The notes: generated from the letters alone by a model not told the origin. A DNA stretch of 64,000 bases from Chryseobacterium sp. KLBC 52 (GCF_003347605.1 NZ_QDFZ01000006.1:62001-126000); one strand, 5' to 3'; positions 41,238 to 50,988 are shown, counted from the stretch's first letter. A program made the numbers and translations.

Positions 41238-42533
41238 TTATAATCTTGCATCTACCAGACTTCTGTCTAAACATGCTTTGGTATCGAAAACCACAGCATT
41301 CTCTTTTTTAAGCTGATCCAGATCTATTTCCAGAAACTCATTATGAGAGACCGCAATGACTAAAGAATCATACTTTTTGCCTTCCTGAAGGGCATCCAGA
41401 ATATCAATTCCATATTCGTGCTTTACTTCTTCTTTGCTTGCCCATGGATCATAAATATCAACATTTACTCCGAAATCAGCAAGTTCTTTATAGATATCTA
41501 CAACTTTAGTATTTCTGACATCCGGACAGTTTTCTTTGAACGTAACTCCTAAAATCAGGGCATTAGAATTTTTAATAACCCCGCCTTTTGCGATAAGAAG
41601 CTTCACTACTTTAGCAGCCACAAACTTTGCAATAGAATCGTTTACACGTCTTCCTGATAAGATAACATCGGGATGATATCCCAGTTGTTCTGCTTTGTGT
41701 GCAAGGTAATAAGGATCTACAGAGATACAATGTCCTCCTACTAATCCTGGTTTATATTTAAGGAAATTATACTTTGTTCCAGCTGCTTCCAATACATCAT
41801 TAGTATCGATACCTACTCTATCAAAAATTAATGCCAATTCGTTCACAAAAGAAATGTTAACATCTCTTTGTGCATTTTCAATAGCTTTTGAGGCTTCTGC
41901 AACTTTAATACTGGGTGCTTTGTGAGTTCCAGCAGTAATAATTTTTTTATATAATTGATCTACTTGTTCAGCAATCTCTTCTGTAGACCCAGAAGTTACT
42001 TTTTTAACACTTGTAAGTGTATTTACTTTATCTCCCGGATTAATTCTTTCCGGAGAATATCCTACAAAAAAGTCTTCGTTAAACGTAAGTCCTGAATATT
42101 TTTCAAGAACTGGTACGCACTCTTCTTCTGTACATCCTGGAAAAACTGTAGATTCATAAATGATAATATCTCCTTTTTTAATAATTTCTCCCAGCATTTT
42201 TGAAGCAGAAATCAATGGATTCAAATCCGGAGCATTATATTTATCAATGGGAGTAGGAACTGTTACAATGAAAACATTAGCTTCTGCAATATCAGATAAC
42301 AGGCTTGTTGCTTTATAGCCTAAAGAACCATTGGATTCGTTATATTTTTTCAGTCCGTTATTTAATTTATCAACATCAGCTTCAAGCGTTATATCTTTTC
42401 CGTTATTAAGCTGATCAACACGCTGTGTATTGATATCAAATCCAAAAACGGGATAATGATCTGCAAATTCAAGAGAGAGAGGAAGCCCTACATAACCCTG
42501 GCCTATAACCGCTATTTTATATGTTGTTGTCAT
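41238..42533 (-). CDS. wbpA: UDP-N-acetylglucosamine 6-dehydrogenase (WbpA/TviB type)
   Basis: NAD-dependent nucleotide-sugar dehydrogenase of 431 residues oxidising C6 of UDP-GlcNAc to the uronic acid. The N-terminus has AVIGQGYVGLPLSLEFADHY and VFGFDINTQRVDQL; ESTVFPGCTEEECVPVLEK, EASKAIENAQRDVNISFVNE and GLVGGHCISVDPYYLAHKAE follow, with the catalytic Cys in GGHCI. It resembles TviB/WbpO as well as WbpA; the neighbouring WbpB/D/E genes favour UDP-GlcNAc as substrate, on the way to UDP-GlcNAc3NAcA. Start and stop share bases with wzc (TAATG) on one side. Confidence 0.88.
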   Translation of the reverse strand: MTTTYKIAVIGQGYVGLPLSLEFADHYPVFGFDINTQRVDQLNNGKDITLEADVDKLNNGLKKYNESNGSLGYKATSLLSDIAEANVFIVTVPTPIDKYNAPDLNPLISASKMLGEIIKKGDIIIYESTVFPGCTEEECVPVLEKYSGLTFNEDFFVGYSPERINPGDKVNTLTSVKKVTSGSTEEIAEQVDQLYKKIITAGTHKAPSIKVAEASKAIENAQRDVNISFVNELALIFDRVGIDTNDVLEAAGTKYNFLKYKPGLVGGHCISVDPYYLAHKAEQLGYHPDVILSGRRVNDSIAKFVAAKVVKLLIAKGGVIKNSNALILGVTFKENCPDVRNTKVVDIYKELADFGVNVDIYDPWASKEEVKHEYGIDILDALQEGKKYDSLVIAVSHNEFLEIDLDQLKKENAVVFDTKACLDRSLVDARL

Positions 42534-44923
42534 TAACTAAGTTTATTTTTTATTTTTTGAAACCAAGATTGTTCTGTATGCTGGTTATAGCCATAACCAT
42601 ATTTATTACTGTATCCTAAATTTTCCCTGCTTACATCATTAAGCACAAATCCGACATTTCTGATTTTTTTCTGGTCAATATTACGGTTGGCAAATTCCAG
42701 CAACGCCTTTTCTGTGTACTTGGATCTGGAAACGTAAATGGTTACATCAGAAAGTTCAGCAATAAGGAAAGTATCAGTTACAAGAAGCAATGGTGCTGTG
42801 TCCAGAATAATATATTCGTATTTTTCCTTCAATTCTGTTAAAAGAATCTCATAACGCCCGTTAGACAGCAATTCTGTTGGGTTTGGCGGAATCATTCCTG
42901 AATAAATTACATCAAGATAGGGGTTAAAAGATGATACATGAATAATATCTTCAAGTTTAGTCTCGTCATTGTAAAGATACTCCGTAAGCCCGGCAAGTCC
43001 TTTTCTGGCAGGATTATACCTTTGAAGCTGGGGATTTCTGATATCAGATCCGATAATAATTGCTTTTTTCTTGGGATTGGCCAATGTCAAAGCCAAGTTG
43101 ACAGATGTGAATGTTTTTCCTTCTCCTTTTACTGTTGAAGTAACAAATACTACTTTTCCCTTTTTCTCTTTTGAAAGCATGAAATTCATATTGGTAATAA
43201 GAATTCTGAATGCTTCTGCCATGGGAGTAATATCATTCATTTTAACAATTTCAGAATCTCCTTTTTCAAGACTTGGCAGTTCTCCAATAATAGGTGCATG
43301 CACTAGCTTTTCTAAATCATGTTTCGTAACAACCTTATTATTGAAAAGCATTCTTAAGTAAATGATAACAAAAGGAACTAGTAATCCCACCACCAAATAA
43401 ACAATCAGAATGATATTCTTTTTGGGTGCAATAGGGTTTGCGGATGCATATGCCGTATCTATTATTCTCGCTTTAGGAGCAGTAATAGATTCAGCAATTG
43501 CTGTTTCTTCTCTTTTTTGAAGCAACAACAAGTATAAATTTTCCTTGATCTGTTGTTGTCTTTCAATACTTCTGAACATTTTCTCAATAGAAGGCAACTT
43601 AGATATCTTATCTGAAACTTTATTCTGCTCACCAAGATATTCATTTCTTGCCAGCTCAAGACCTATTCTGTTTCTCTGCAAACTCTGCTCAATAGACTGG
43701 CGCATTGTGTTGATCTGTTTGGTGATATCCACCACTGTTGGATTTTCTACAGTTGCAGACTCTAAAAACCTGTTTCTCTGAAGAATAAGCTGATTATATG
43801 TAGAAATTCCTGCAATGGCTTCAGGATTTTTTAGTCCTACATTGGAAGGTAAAGCCTGATACTGTCCCTGTCTGTTTACAAAACTGATCAAAGCATTAGT
43901 AAGTTCCAGCTGTGCATCTACATCAAGCTGTTTTGCTCTTGCAGCGGCAGAACTTTCCAGACTTATTTTTGCCTCTGTTTCAAGATCAGTAAGGTTATTT
44001 TTGGATTTAAATATTTCTTTTTGACTTTCTACATCTCCCAGCTCTCCTGTAAGTCTTTTAATTCTGTCTTCAATAAAGTCCAGTGTTTTCTTAGATTCCG
44101 AATTTTTATCTAAAATGGCATCATTGTTATATGCTAAAACCAAAGCATTAAGTATGTCTTGCGCTTTTGTAATCTGTGGATAGTTCATATCCAGTTTCAA
44201 TACGGTAGCATCTTTATTAATTAAGCTTACCGCCAGCGTATTCTGCAGCATGTTTACTTTAGCATCTACTGTTGAAATGTAAAGTTCAAGATCGTTCAGA
44301 TTTATCTCTTTTAAAGCAGCCGGATTATACTTATTATTTTTAGTAATAATAATATTGGCAAAAGGAAGTCCTATGGTCTTACCAAAACCGGTAACAATTT
44401 CTTTTTGTGGCTTATCTGTACTTACAATAAGTTTCTCCCCTTCTATTTTTAGCAGAACAGGAGTAGAAATTTCATCTGGTTTTTCATTAATTACCCTTAC
44501 TTCAATTGGCGAGGTATCTTTATAAAGTTCAATTTTTCTAAGTTTGGACTTTGCGAAAATATCAGTCTGAAGGTTTTTATTAATGACAACTTCCTTCATT
44601 AATCTTTTTGACTTCAGCATCTCAATTTCATTAGCAATACTGTTTGTTTTCAGCCCACCTAAATTTGAAAAGTCTGGTAAAACACCCAAGTCATTATTTA
44701 TGGGAGACGAGGAGTTTTTAGCATCTTTTACAAGTACTGTTGTCTGTACATTGTAAACAGGAGTCATAAACTTCAATGCAATATAGCCGATTACCAAAGC
44801 AATAAAGGCACTCAGAGCAAACCACGGCCATTTTCTTAAATAGGGCTTTACTATTTCATTAATATCAATATTCCTTGAACTATTTTCTACTTCTAAAGGT
44901 GCTGAAGACTGTTGGGTGTTCAT
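42533..44923 (-). CDS. wzc: Wzc-type polysaccharide co-polymerase / tyrosine autokinase
   Basis: Inner-membrane chain-length regulator of 796 residues. An N-terminal Wzz domain follows the first membrane helix (about 35-55), then a long periplasmic coiled-coil region (about 270-480), a second helix (about 505-525, [19 protein letters not shown]) and a cytoplasmic BY-kinase domain: Walker [19 protein letters not shown], Walker A' region [15 protein letters not shown] and Walker [16 protein letters not shown]. The C-terminal tail is Tyr-rich ([14 protein letters not shown]), the expected autophosphorylation cluster. It controls polymer length and export together with Wza next to it. A separate phosphatase (Wzb) is not in the window. 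Confidence 0.93.
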   Translation of the reverse strand: MNTQQSSAPLEVENSSRNIDINEIVKPYLRKWPWFALSAFIALVIGYIALKFMTPVYNVQTTVLVKDAKNSSSPINNDLGVLPDFSNLGGLKTNSIANEIEMLKSKRLMKEVVINKNLQTDIFAKSKLRKIELYKDTSPIEVRVINEKPDEISTPVLLKIEGEKLIVSTDKPQKEIVTGFGKTIGLPFANIIITKNNKYNPAALKEINLNDLELYISTVDAKVNMLQNTLAVSLINKDATVLKLDMNYPQITKAQDILNALVLAYNNDAILDKNSESKKTLDFIEDRIKRLTGELGDVESQKEIFKSKNNLTDLETEAKISLESSAAARAKQLDVDAQLELTNALISFVNRQGQYQALPSNVGLKNPEAIAGISTYNQLILQRNRFLESATVENPTVVDITKQINTMRQSIEQSLQRNRIGLELARNEYLGEQNKVSDKISKLPSIEKMFRSIERQQQIKENLYLLLLQKREETAIAESITAPKARIIDTAYASANPIAPKKNIILIVYLVVGLLVPFVIIYLRMLFNNKVVTKHDLEKLVHAPIIGELPSLEKGDSEIVKMNDITPMAEAFRILITNMNFMLSKEKKGKVVFVTSTVKGEGKTFTSVNLALTLANPKKKAIIIGSDIRNPQLQRYNPARKGLAGLTEYLYNDETKLEDIIHVSSFNPYLDVIYSGMIPPNPTELLSNGRYEILLTELKEKYEYIILDTAPLLLVTDTFLIAELSDVTIYVSRSKYTEKALLEFANRNIDQKKIRNVGFVLNDVSRENLGYSNKYGYGYNQHTEQSWFQKIKNKLS

Positions 44924-44931
44924 TAATTTTT

Positions 44932-45753
44932 TTATTTCTTAAATAAACTTATTACTACTGCTATTGCTGTGATAGCTATAGAAGCTGCCGTAAGGTACAG
45001 AGTTGTATTGGGATTCTGTTTTGCTAAAACATCTTTGGTATTGCTTGAGGAAACAATAATGGCATCTCCTTGTTTCAGATTGTAATAAGGAGAATTAATA
45101 AGATTGGCATCCCGAATATTAATACGGCCATGAGAAACAACACCATTTTCTGTTCTGATTACCAATATGTCTTCTCTTTTCCCATATTGCGTCAGGTCAC
45201 CAGCCATACCTAATGCATTTAAAATAGTTGCCTGCCCGCTTGCTATAGTATAGTCTCCCTGTCTGCTGACTTCTCCAAGTACTGTAACTTTAAAATTCGA
45301 GAGCCTGATATTAATTGTTGGGTTAATAACATATCTCGTCATTTTTTCTCTAAGTTCATCTTTAAAAGCAGTCAAACTTTTCTCTGAAGTATTGAGTTTT
45401 CCTAATATCGGAAAGTCAATATCTCCATTTGCATCTACGATATAAGTTGGTCCTGAAAGTACTGTTGATCCCTGATTAGGAGTATTTCCGCCGGCCATGG
45501 CATTTGTCTGGATAAGTTCTGAGGAAGAATAATTCTGATTAAAAGGTTTTACAACATCCATATCCTTGGCAGTGATCAGAATCACCAACTGATCCCCCAC
45601 CTGGATTGTATTTGCTGAATTTTTAGCAGAGGCATTGATTGCAACCTGTTCTATATTCTGCATATAATTTAAATCATTCTTAGCATTAGGATTAACTTTA
45701 CAGGAAATCACTAATGAAGATGCCAAAACTACTGCTAATATTTTTCCTTTCAT
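44932..45753 (-). CDS. wza: Wza-type polysaccharide export lipoprotein
   Basis: Outer-membrane export protein of 273 residues. The signal peptide ends at the lipobox VISC (Cys18). A polysaccharide-export domain follows ([60 protein letters not shown]) and a SLBB domain ([20 protein letters not shown]). A C-terminal hydrophobic helix (about 250-270) ends in KK. This is the shorter Bacteroidota form. It lies 8 bases before wzc. A TATATTTG box at 45778-45771 in the 39-base spacer upstream could be a weak internal promoter. Confidence 0.9.
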   Translation of the reverse strand: MKGKILAVVLASSLVISCKVNPNAKNDLNYMQNIEQVAINASAKNSANTIQVGDQLVILITAKDMDVVKPFNQNYSSSELIQTNAMAGGNTPNQGSTVLSGPTYIVDANGDIDFPILGKLNTSEKSLTAFKDELREKMTRYVINPTINIRLSNFKVTVLGEVSRQGDYTIASGQATILNALGMAGDLTQYGKREDILVIRTENGVVSHGRINIRDANLINSPYYNLKQGDAIIVSSSNTKDVLAKQNPNTTLYLTAASIAITAIAVVISLFKK

Positions 45754-45792
45754 TATCTTGTTAAATTATGCAAATATACATTTATATTTATT

Positions 45793-47721
45793 CTATTTAT
45801 CCAGGGCCTCATAAATTGAATTATTACTTCGGAATTCAGGCACTATTGTTTTAAGAATCCTTACAACTTCCACCTTATCTCTTCTCAGCGAAGCTTTAGT
45901 AATTTGCTTGGTAAGTGTATCTATTTCTTCAAATCCCATAGAAGGGTCTTTAGAAATCATAATTTTGTCATTATGAGTAGGAAGTGTTTTTGCGTCATCA
46001 CTTAAGAGTTCTTCATATAACTTTTCCCCAGGTCTCAGTCCTGTATAAATAATCTTAATATCAATGTTAGGTTCGAATCCTGATAATTTTATCATTCTTT
46101 TGGCAAGATCAATAATTTTAACGGGTTCCCCCATATCAAAAACAAAAATTTCACCTCCTTCGCCCATTGTTCCTGCCTGAAGTACCAGTTCGCAAGCCTC
46201 AGGAATTGTCATGAAATATCGTACAATTTCCGGATGGGTTATGGTGACCGGTCCTCCGGCTTCAATCTGCTTTTTAAAATGAGGTATTACAGAACCGTTA
46301 GATCCCAGTACATTTCCAAATCTTGTTGTAATAAATTTGGTAACGTTACCTTCCACATTCTGAAGCGATTGTACAAAAAGCTCAGCAGCACGTTTTGAAG
46401 CTCCCATTACATTGGTTGGATTTACAGCTTTATCTGTAGATACCATTACGAACCTGTTTACTTTATACTTGCTGGATAGTTTTGCAACAATCTTAGAACC
46501 TAATATATTAACAAAGATAGCTTCATGAGGGTTTTCCTCTACTAAAGGTACATGCTTATAAGCCGCAGCATGATACACCATTGAGAAGTTATAGGTCTGG
46601 AACAGAGATTCCATCCTATGATGATTGGAAACGTCTCCTAAAACAAATTTGAAAGCGATATGAGGGAACTTCTCTCTCATTTCAAGTTCAATTTCATAAA
46701 GCGGAGTTTCTGCCTGGTCTAAAACTACAATTAATGAAGGATTGAAAAGAGCCACCTGTCTTACAATTTCGCTACCTATGGATCCTGCCCCACCGGTTAC
46801 TAATACTGTTTTATCAAAGTGTCTGCTTTTAACTTTTTCGTTCTGAATTTTGATAGGCTTTCTGTTTAACAGGTCTTCAATTTGAAGGTTTCTGATAGAT
46901 CCACCCAGATCACTGTCTCTAAGCTTTTGCACAGATGGCGCTTTAAAGACGTTAAGATCTTTCTCTAAAAATAGATTCACCCATGAATTCATTTCATCTC
47001 TGGCCATCATTTCTTTAACAACAAGAACGCCATCAATAATAAGATCTTCTTTGGTATTTTGTTCTATTTTTTCTTTTTCATAAATGGGTTTTCCCAGCAG
47101 CGAAGCTCTTTTGGAATCTGTTCTTTGTGTCAAAAATCCTACTACCTGATAGGGAAGACTTGGATTATCAAGAATAGCACGGGCAATGGCAATAGACTGT
47201 TCATCAATTCCCAATACCAGAATTCTTTTTTTAAGTGCACTTCTTCGGTATTCTCTTACAATATGAAAAAACTCTTTCACATAAAGTCTGAAAAGAAATA
47301 ATCCCATAAATGAAATTACAAAATAAAGCATCAGATACGGAGTAAGAATAAACTTACTTCCTGTAATCCAGAAATAGCAGATATTGATGGTTCCGATCGC
47401 CAGCATTGTGCAAAAACAGGAAATCAGAAGCTTAAATAAGTCTATAAATGTAGAATGGCGGATAATCCCGGCATAAGTCTTGAAGGCATACATAAAAGCA
47501 GCGTTCACCAGAATAATAAAAGCGAAAATAAGGCTTTTATCATCGTGATAAATAAATTCCTGCTTGGTAATTTTTGCGATAATGTAAGTAGAAAGAAATA
47601 AAGATATTACAAGAATAATAATGTCTATTACAAGAATTATCCATCTAGGAAGATATCTTACGTCTGAGAGATTGACAACATTATCCCCTCCAAATATTGT
47701 TTTTCTAAGAGAATTGTACAT
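45793..47721 (-). CDS. pglF: PglF/CapD-type UDP-GlcNAc 4,6-dehydratase (membrane-bound)
   Basis: 642 residues. Four hydrophobic helices occupy about residues 25-130, then a CoA-binding-like Rossmann domain (about 150-270) and the SDR dehydratase domain: VLVTGGAGSIGSEIVRQ, FKFVLGDVSNHHRMESLF, YHAAAYKHVPLVEENPHEAI and VSTDKAVNPTNVMGASKRAA, with Met in place of the SDR Tyr. LRPGEKLYEELL follows. It makes UDP-4-keto-6-deoxy-GlcNAc in the inner membrane, the starting point for N,N'-diacetylbacillosamine; the matching PglE and PglD are at the far end of the locus. It is the first gene after the locus promoter, with a leader of about 45 bases. Confidence 0.9.
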   Translation of the reverse strand: MYNSLRKTIFGGDNVVNLSDVRYLPRWIILVIDIIILVISLFLSTYIIAKITKQEFIYHDDKSLIFAFIILVNAAFMYAFKTYAGIIRHSTFIDLFKLLISCFCTMLAIGTINICYFWITGSKFILTPYLMLYFVISFMGLFLFRLYVKEFFHIVREYRRSALKKRILVLGIDEQSIAIARAILDNPSLPYQVVGFLTQRTDSKRASLLGKPIYEKEKIEQNTKEDLIIDGVLVVKEMMARDEMNSWVNLFLEKDLNVFKAPSVQKLRDSDLGGSIRNLQIEDLLNRKPIKIQNEKVKSRHFDKTVLVTGGAGSIGSEIVRQVALFNPSLIVVLDQAETPLYEIELEMREKFPHIAFKFVLGDVSNHHRMESLFQTYNFSMVYHAAAYKHVPLVEENPHEAIFVNILGSKIVAKLSSKYKVNRFVMVSTDKAVNPTNVMGASKRAAELFVQSLQNVEGNVTKFITTRFGNVLGSNGSVIPHFKKQIEAGGPVTITHPEIVRYFMTIPEACELVLQAGTMGEGGEIFVFDMGEPVKIIDLAKRMIKLSGFEPNIDIKIIYTGLRPGEKLYEELLSDDAKTLPTHNDKIMISKDPSMGFEEIDTLTKQITKASLRRDKVEVVRILKTIVPEFRSNNSIYEALDK

Positions 47722-47772
47722 TGTCTGTATTGGTGTTCATATTTAATTAAGTATAATATCTAATTATCCAAT

Positions 47773-47801
47773 CAAAGATAATTTTGATACAATCATGCAA
47801 A
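47773..47801 (-). promoter_or_regulatory. Main promoter of the polysaccharide locus
   Basis: TTTG (47801-47798) and TATCTTTG (47780-47773) on the minus strand are 17 bases apart, a full match to the Bacteroidota consensus. Transcription would start near 47767, about 46 bases before the pglF ATG. It is the best promoter match in front of the whole leftward gene run. Confidence 0.75.
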
Positions 47802-47868
47802 AATAAATAAATTTATTTCAATATGCTGAAATCAAAAATAAATTTGATGTTATATTTATAAAATCTAA

Positions 47869-48066
47869 CAATTTTATTGTGGTACAGCTAAACCGAGAGA
47901 CAAAAATCATACCATACAATCTGTTGATGAAGGTGATATTTATCTTCAAAAATTCTTTATTTCAGCTGTTTTTTCTTCAAAAGAAGTATTAAATCTTTAT
48001 GTATCAATCTTTTTCAATGAACCGGTTGTTTTTTTACTAAAAGTCATACGTCAAGTTTTTTTTTAA
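47869..48066 (+). pseudogene. Possible gene remnant (65 codons, no start)
   Basis: Plus-strand frame without stops, bounded by TAA at 47866-47868 and TAA at 48064-48066, with no in-frame ATG, GTG or TTG. The translation is protein-like (KPRDKNHTIQSVDEGDIY, then FISAVFSSKEVLNLYVSIFF, then NEPVVFLLKVIRQVFF). I do not recognise the family. It may be the C-terminal relic of a gene lost when the locus was exchanged, or chance. The rest of the 356-base gap (47722-48077) holds only the locus promoter. Confidence 0.3.
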
Positions 48067-48077
48067 TTTATTAATAT

Positions 48078-48536
48078 TTAGCCAAAAATATCAATTATTT
48101 TCTCATACTCAAAACCTTTGCTCATCAAATGTTTTATAGTTTTGGTTTTTTTTTGATATTCTTTCAAGCCCGTTTGTTTGGTATAATAATCATCAAAAAT
48201 TTTTCTGATGGTTTTCTCATAATCAGAATCATCAATCTCATCAAAACAAGAGTTTATCAACCTTTCTGAGATCTGTTTCTGCTTAAGATTGATTTTAATT
48301 TTGGTTTTCCCCCAGTGTTTGATGTAAAATTTTCCCCGGATATAGCTCCTGGTAAATCGTTCTTCGTTCAGGTAATTTTCTTTCAGGAGAAATAAAATGA
48401 TTTCCTCTTTTGCTTCATCAATAAGCAGAAATTCCCTCATCTTCTGTTCCACCTCAGCATGGCAGCGATCCTGGTAAACACAATAGTTAACCAGTTTCTG
48501 CTTAATTTCATCGAAGGTATAAGATTTTTTTTCCAT
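48078..48536 (-). CDS. recX: Regulatory protein RecX
   Basis: RecX-family protein of 152 residues, a modulator of RecA filaments. It has the expected all-helical tandem repeats: YTFDEIKQKLVNYCVYQDRC, AEVEQKMREFL, FLLKENYLNEERFTRSYIRG with the conserved NEERFTR-type core, KHWGKTKIKINLKQKQISER and the C-terminal IKHLMSKGFEYEKI. recA is not in the window. It lies downstream of glyA, behind a probable terminator. Confidence 0.85.
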   Translation of the reverse strand: MEKKSYTFDEIKQKLVNYCVYQDRCHAEVEQKMREFLLIDEAKEEIILFLLKENYLNEERFTRSYIRGKFYIKHWGKTKIKINLKQKQISERLINSCFDEIDDSDYEKTIRKIFDDYYTKQTGLKEYQKKTKTIKHLMSKGFEYEKIIDIFG

Positions 48537-48544
48537 TGTAATAA

Positions 48545-48573
48545 AAAAAGAATGAGCAGTTTGCCCATTCTTT
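48545..48573 (-). terminator. Terminator between glyA and recX
   Basis: On the minus strand GAATGGGCA / TGCTCATTC form a 9-bp stem with one wobble and a 3-base loop, extended by A/T pairs and followed by a T-run. It ends the glyA transcript about 20 bases after its stop. Confidence 0.7.
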
Positions 48574-48593
48574 ATATGATATTGGAATGTCTG

Positions 48594-49859
48594 TTAGTAA
48601 TTGAACAGAGCTTTACCTTCCATTAATTCGTTCACTTTCTTTCTTACAGATCCAAGAACTTCTTCATTTTTGATATTGTCCACTACTTCAGAAATTAATC
48701 CGGCAATAGTATCCATATCATTTTCTTTTAATCCTCTTGTTGTAATAGCCGCAGTTCCCAATCTGATACCAGATGTTGTAAATGGTGATTTATCATCGAA
48801 AGGAACCATGTTTTTATTACAAGTAATATCAGCAAGTACTAATGCTTTTTCAGTTTCTTTACCGTTTACTCCTTTGTTTCTAAGGTCTACCAGCATCAGG
48901 TGGTTATCTGTACCACCGCTTACGATATCAAAACCTCTGTCGATCATCGCTTTTGATAATGCCTGAGCATTAGATTTAACCTGTTTCGCATAGGTTTCAA
49001 ACTGTACGTCCAATGCTTCACCGAAAGCTACCGCTTTACCAGCAATTACATGCTCAAGAGGTCCTCCCTGAATACCTGGGAATACAGCTCCGTCCAGTAC
49101 CTGGCTCATCATTTTGATTTCTCCTTTTGGAGTTTTGTGACCGTAAGTATTTTCAAAGTCTTTCCCCATCATGATCATCCCTCCTCTTGGCCCTCTCAGG
49201 GTTTTGTGAGTAGTAGTCGTTACGACATGACAGTGTTCGAATGGAGAGTTCAACAATCCTTTCGCCACTAAACCAGCCGGGTGAGCAATGTCTGCCCAAA
49301 GCGTTGCTCCAACTTCGTCTGCCACTTCTCTGAATTTAGCATAGTCTAAATCTCTTGAGTACGCAGAGAAACCTGCAATAAGCATTTTTGGTTTTTCTCT
49401 CAATGCCACTTCTCTCATTTGGTCATAGTCGATAAGACCTGTTTCCTGCTGAACTCCGTAAGAAACTACGTTATATTGAATCCCTGAGAAATTCACTGCA
49501 GAACCGTGAGTAAGGTGTCCTCCCATTGAAAGATCCATTCCCATGATTTTGTCACCTGGTTTCAAAACTGCAAGATAAATGGCTGCATTCGCCTGAGAAC
49601 CGGAATGTGGCTGAACATTCACGTAGTCTACTCCGAAAAGTTCTTTAGCTCTGTTGATCGCTAAAGTTTCAACCTCATCTACTACTTCGCATCCTCCGTA
49701 ATATCTTTTTCCGGGATACCCTTCAGCATATTTATTTGTCAGTACACTTCCCATTGCTTTCATCACGTTTTCAGAAACAAAGTTTTCTGATGCAATAAGT
49801 TCTAAACCATGGGTTTGTCTTTGTCTTTCCTTTTCAATCAGGTCGAAAATAATATCCAT
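48594..49859 (-). CDS. glyA: Serine hydroxymethyltransferase
   Basis: PLP enzyme that interconverts serine and glycine while loading tetrahydrofolate with a one-carbon unit. Conserved segments: [75 protein letters not shown] and [20 protein letters not shown], with the PLP lysine in THKTLRGP. The ATG at 49859 gives 421 residues, the usual length; an in-frame GTG at 49886 is rejected because it adds nine residues that overlap the promoter region. The gene is transcribed alone. Confidence 0.96.
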   Translation of the reverse strand: MDIIFDLIEKERQRQTHGLELIASENFVSENVMKAMGSVLTNKYAEGYPGKRYYGGCEVVDEVETLAINRAKELFGVDYVNVQPHSGSQANAAIYLAVLKPGDKIMGMDLSMGGHLTHGSAVNFSGIQYNVVSYGVQQETGLIDYDQMREVALREKPKMLIAGFSAYSRDLDYAKFREVADEVGATLWADIAHPAGLVAKGLLNSPFEHCHVVTTTTHKTLRGPRGGMIMMGKDFENTYGHKTPKGEIKMMSQVLDGAVFPGIQGGPLEHVIAGKAVAFGEALDVQFETYAKQVKSNAQALSKAMIDRGFDIVSGGTDNHLMLVDLRNKGVNGKETEKALVLADITCNKNMVPFDDKSPFTTSGIRLGTAAITTRGLKENDMDTIAGLISEVVDNIKNEEVLGSVRKKVNELMEGKALFNY

Positions 49860-49888
49860 TTTACTTTTAGTTTTTGAAATTTTCACCC

Positions 49889-49896
49889 CAAATGTA
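49889..49896 (-). promoter_or_regulatory. -7 box of glyA
   Basis: TACATTTG on the minus strand fits TAnnTTTG and lies 29 bases before the ATG at 49859. No exact TTG is seen at -33. Confidence 0.4.
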
Positions 49897-50009
49897 CGGA
49901 ATTTTCGTCGAGATTTATCTATTGAAAAAATGATTTTTAAACACTAAAAAATGAAAATATGTATCCATAAATCCTACATTACGGTTCTTTTAAATGTGTC
50001 AAAAAGCCT

Positions 50010-50915
50010 TTAAAATTCCTCATCAGAAAGTTCTTTATTCACCATAGCTCCGGCAAAACTCCCTTGTGCAACTGCATTGGCTACGGAACGCATCATGGTT
50101 ACATTATCTCCACAGGCAAAAAGTCCGGAAACGGTTGTTTTCTGCATCATATCTACTTTAATAAATCCCTGTTCTGTCAGTTCACATCCCAGATCATCAG
50201 ATACATTGATATTCTGCTCAAAAGGAATTTTAGCATACAAAGCCTGTAAAGGAATTTCTTTTCCGTTTTTAAAAATTATTTTTTGAATGAAACCATTTTC
50301 ATGTTTTACTTCTTTGATTTCATCTTCGTTAAGAATGATTTTATTCTGCTTCAGTTTTTCAAGTTGTATTTCACTAAGAACAGCTTTTCCATTGGTAAAT
50401 AAAGTGAGGTTTTTAGTCAGATTAAAAATCAGTTTTGAAAACTCGTAGGCCATATCTCCGTTGGAAAGAATTCCGGTGATTTCATTTTTCACTTCATAAC
50501 CATGACAGTATGGGCAATGGATAACAGAAATTCCCCAACATTCTGCAAATCCGGGAATATCCGGCATAATATCCTTCACTCCTGAAGCAAGGATGAGCTT
50601 TTTGGTATTAAATTTTTCTCCGGATGAAGTTTGAATTTCAAAACCTTCGGTTGTCTTTGCTGTTTTTACGACTGTTCCATTATAAAACTTTACAGTGTCA
50701 TATTTTTCTACATCTTCTTTTGCCAGCTTTGCAATTTCCGCGGGTGTTTTTCCGTCATGAGTAACAAAGTTATGGGAATGCGGAGTCTGTCTGTTGCAGG
50801 GTTTTCCGTTATCAATAATCAGGACATTTCTTAAAGATCTTCCTAAAGACATTCCTGCAGATAATCCAGAATAGCTTCCTCCTATTATTATAACATCAAG
50901 GTTTTTGTTTTTCAT
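50010..50915 (-). CDS. Thioredoxin-reductase-like flavoprotein
   Basis: FAD/NAD(P)-binding oxidoreductase of 301 residues. It has DVIIIGGSYSGLSAGMSLGR for FAD, LILASGVKDIMPDIPGF, the redox-active pair Cys134/Cys137 in IHCPYCHGYEV, and the C-terminal GLFACGDNVTMMRSVANAVA. It belongs to the thioredoxin-reductase-like branch lacking a clear GGGDSA NADPH motif (ILSNGDMAYEFSKL stands at that place), so it is probably not the housekeeping TrxB. The partner is unknown. The 5' leader carries a heptamer repeat array. Confidence 0.8.
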   Translation of the reverse strand: MKNKNLDVIIIGGSYSGLSAGMSLGRSLRNVLIIDNGKPCNRQTPHSHNFVTHDGKTPAEIAKLAKEDVEKYDTVKFYNGTVVKTAKTTEGFEIQTSSGEKFNTKKLILASGVKDIMPDIPGFAECWGISVIHCPYCHGYEVKNEITGILSNGDMAYEFSKLIFNLTKNLTLFTNGKAVLSEIQLEKLKQNKIILNEDEIKEVKHENGFIQKIIFKNGKEIPLQALYAKIPFEQNINVSDDLGCELTEQGFIKVDMMQKTTVSGLFACGDNVTMMRSVANAVAQGSFAGAMVNKELSDEEF

Positions 50916-50923
50916 AGCTCAGT

Positions 50924-50958
50924 TGATAATTGATGATTGATGATTGATGATTGATGAT
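50924..50958. repeat. Heptamer tandem repeat TGATGAT, five copies
   Basis: Four perfect TGATGAT units (50931-50958) preceded by one TGATAAT unit. The array lies in the predicted 5' leader of the flavoprotein gene, between its promoter and its ATG. Confidence 0.9.
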
Positions 50959-50959
50959 G

Positions 50960-50988
50960 CAAAGATAGCTTAAAATCAATTAATGCAA
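50960..50988 (-). promoter_or_regulatory. Promoter of the thioredoxin-reductase-like gene
   Basis: TTG (50988-50986) and TATCTTTG (50967-50960) on the minus strand are 18 bases apart. Transcription would start just before the heptamer array and read through it. Confidence 0.6.

Noticed and set aside
42533..44923. Wzc as a ParA-type partition protein
   Set aside because: The N-terminal Wzz domain, two membrane helices and Tyr-rich tail identify a polysaccharide co-polymerase.
12117..47801. Insertion sequences or integrase genes within the locus
   Set aside because: I looked for transposase motifs and terminal inverted repeats and saw none, although cassette-like structure suggests past exchange.
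50924..50958. CRISPR-like array
   Set aside because: Units are 7 bases with no spacers; it is a simple tandem repeat.
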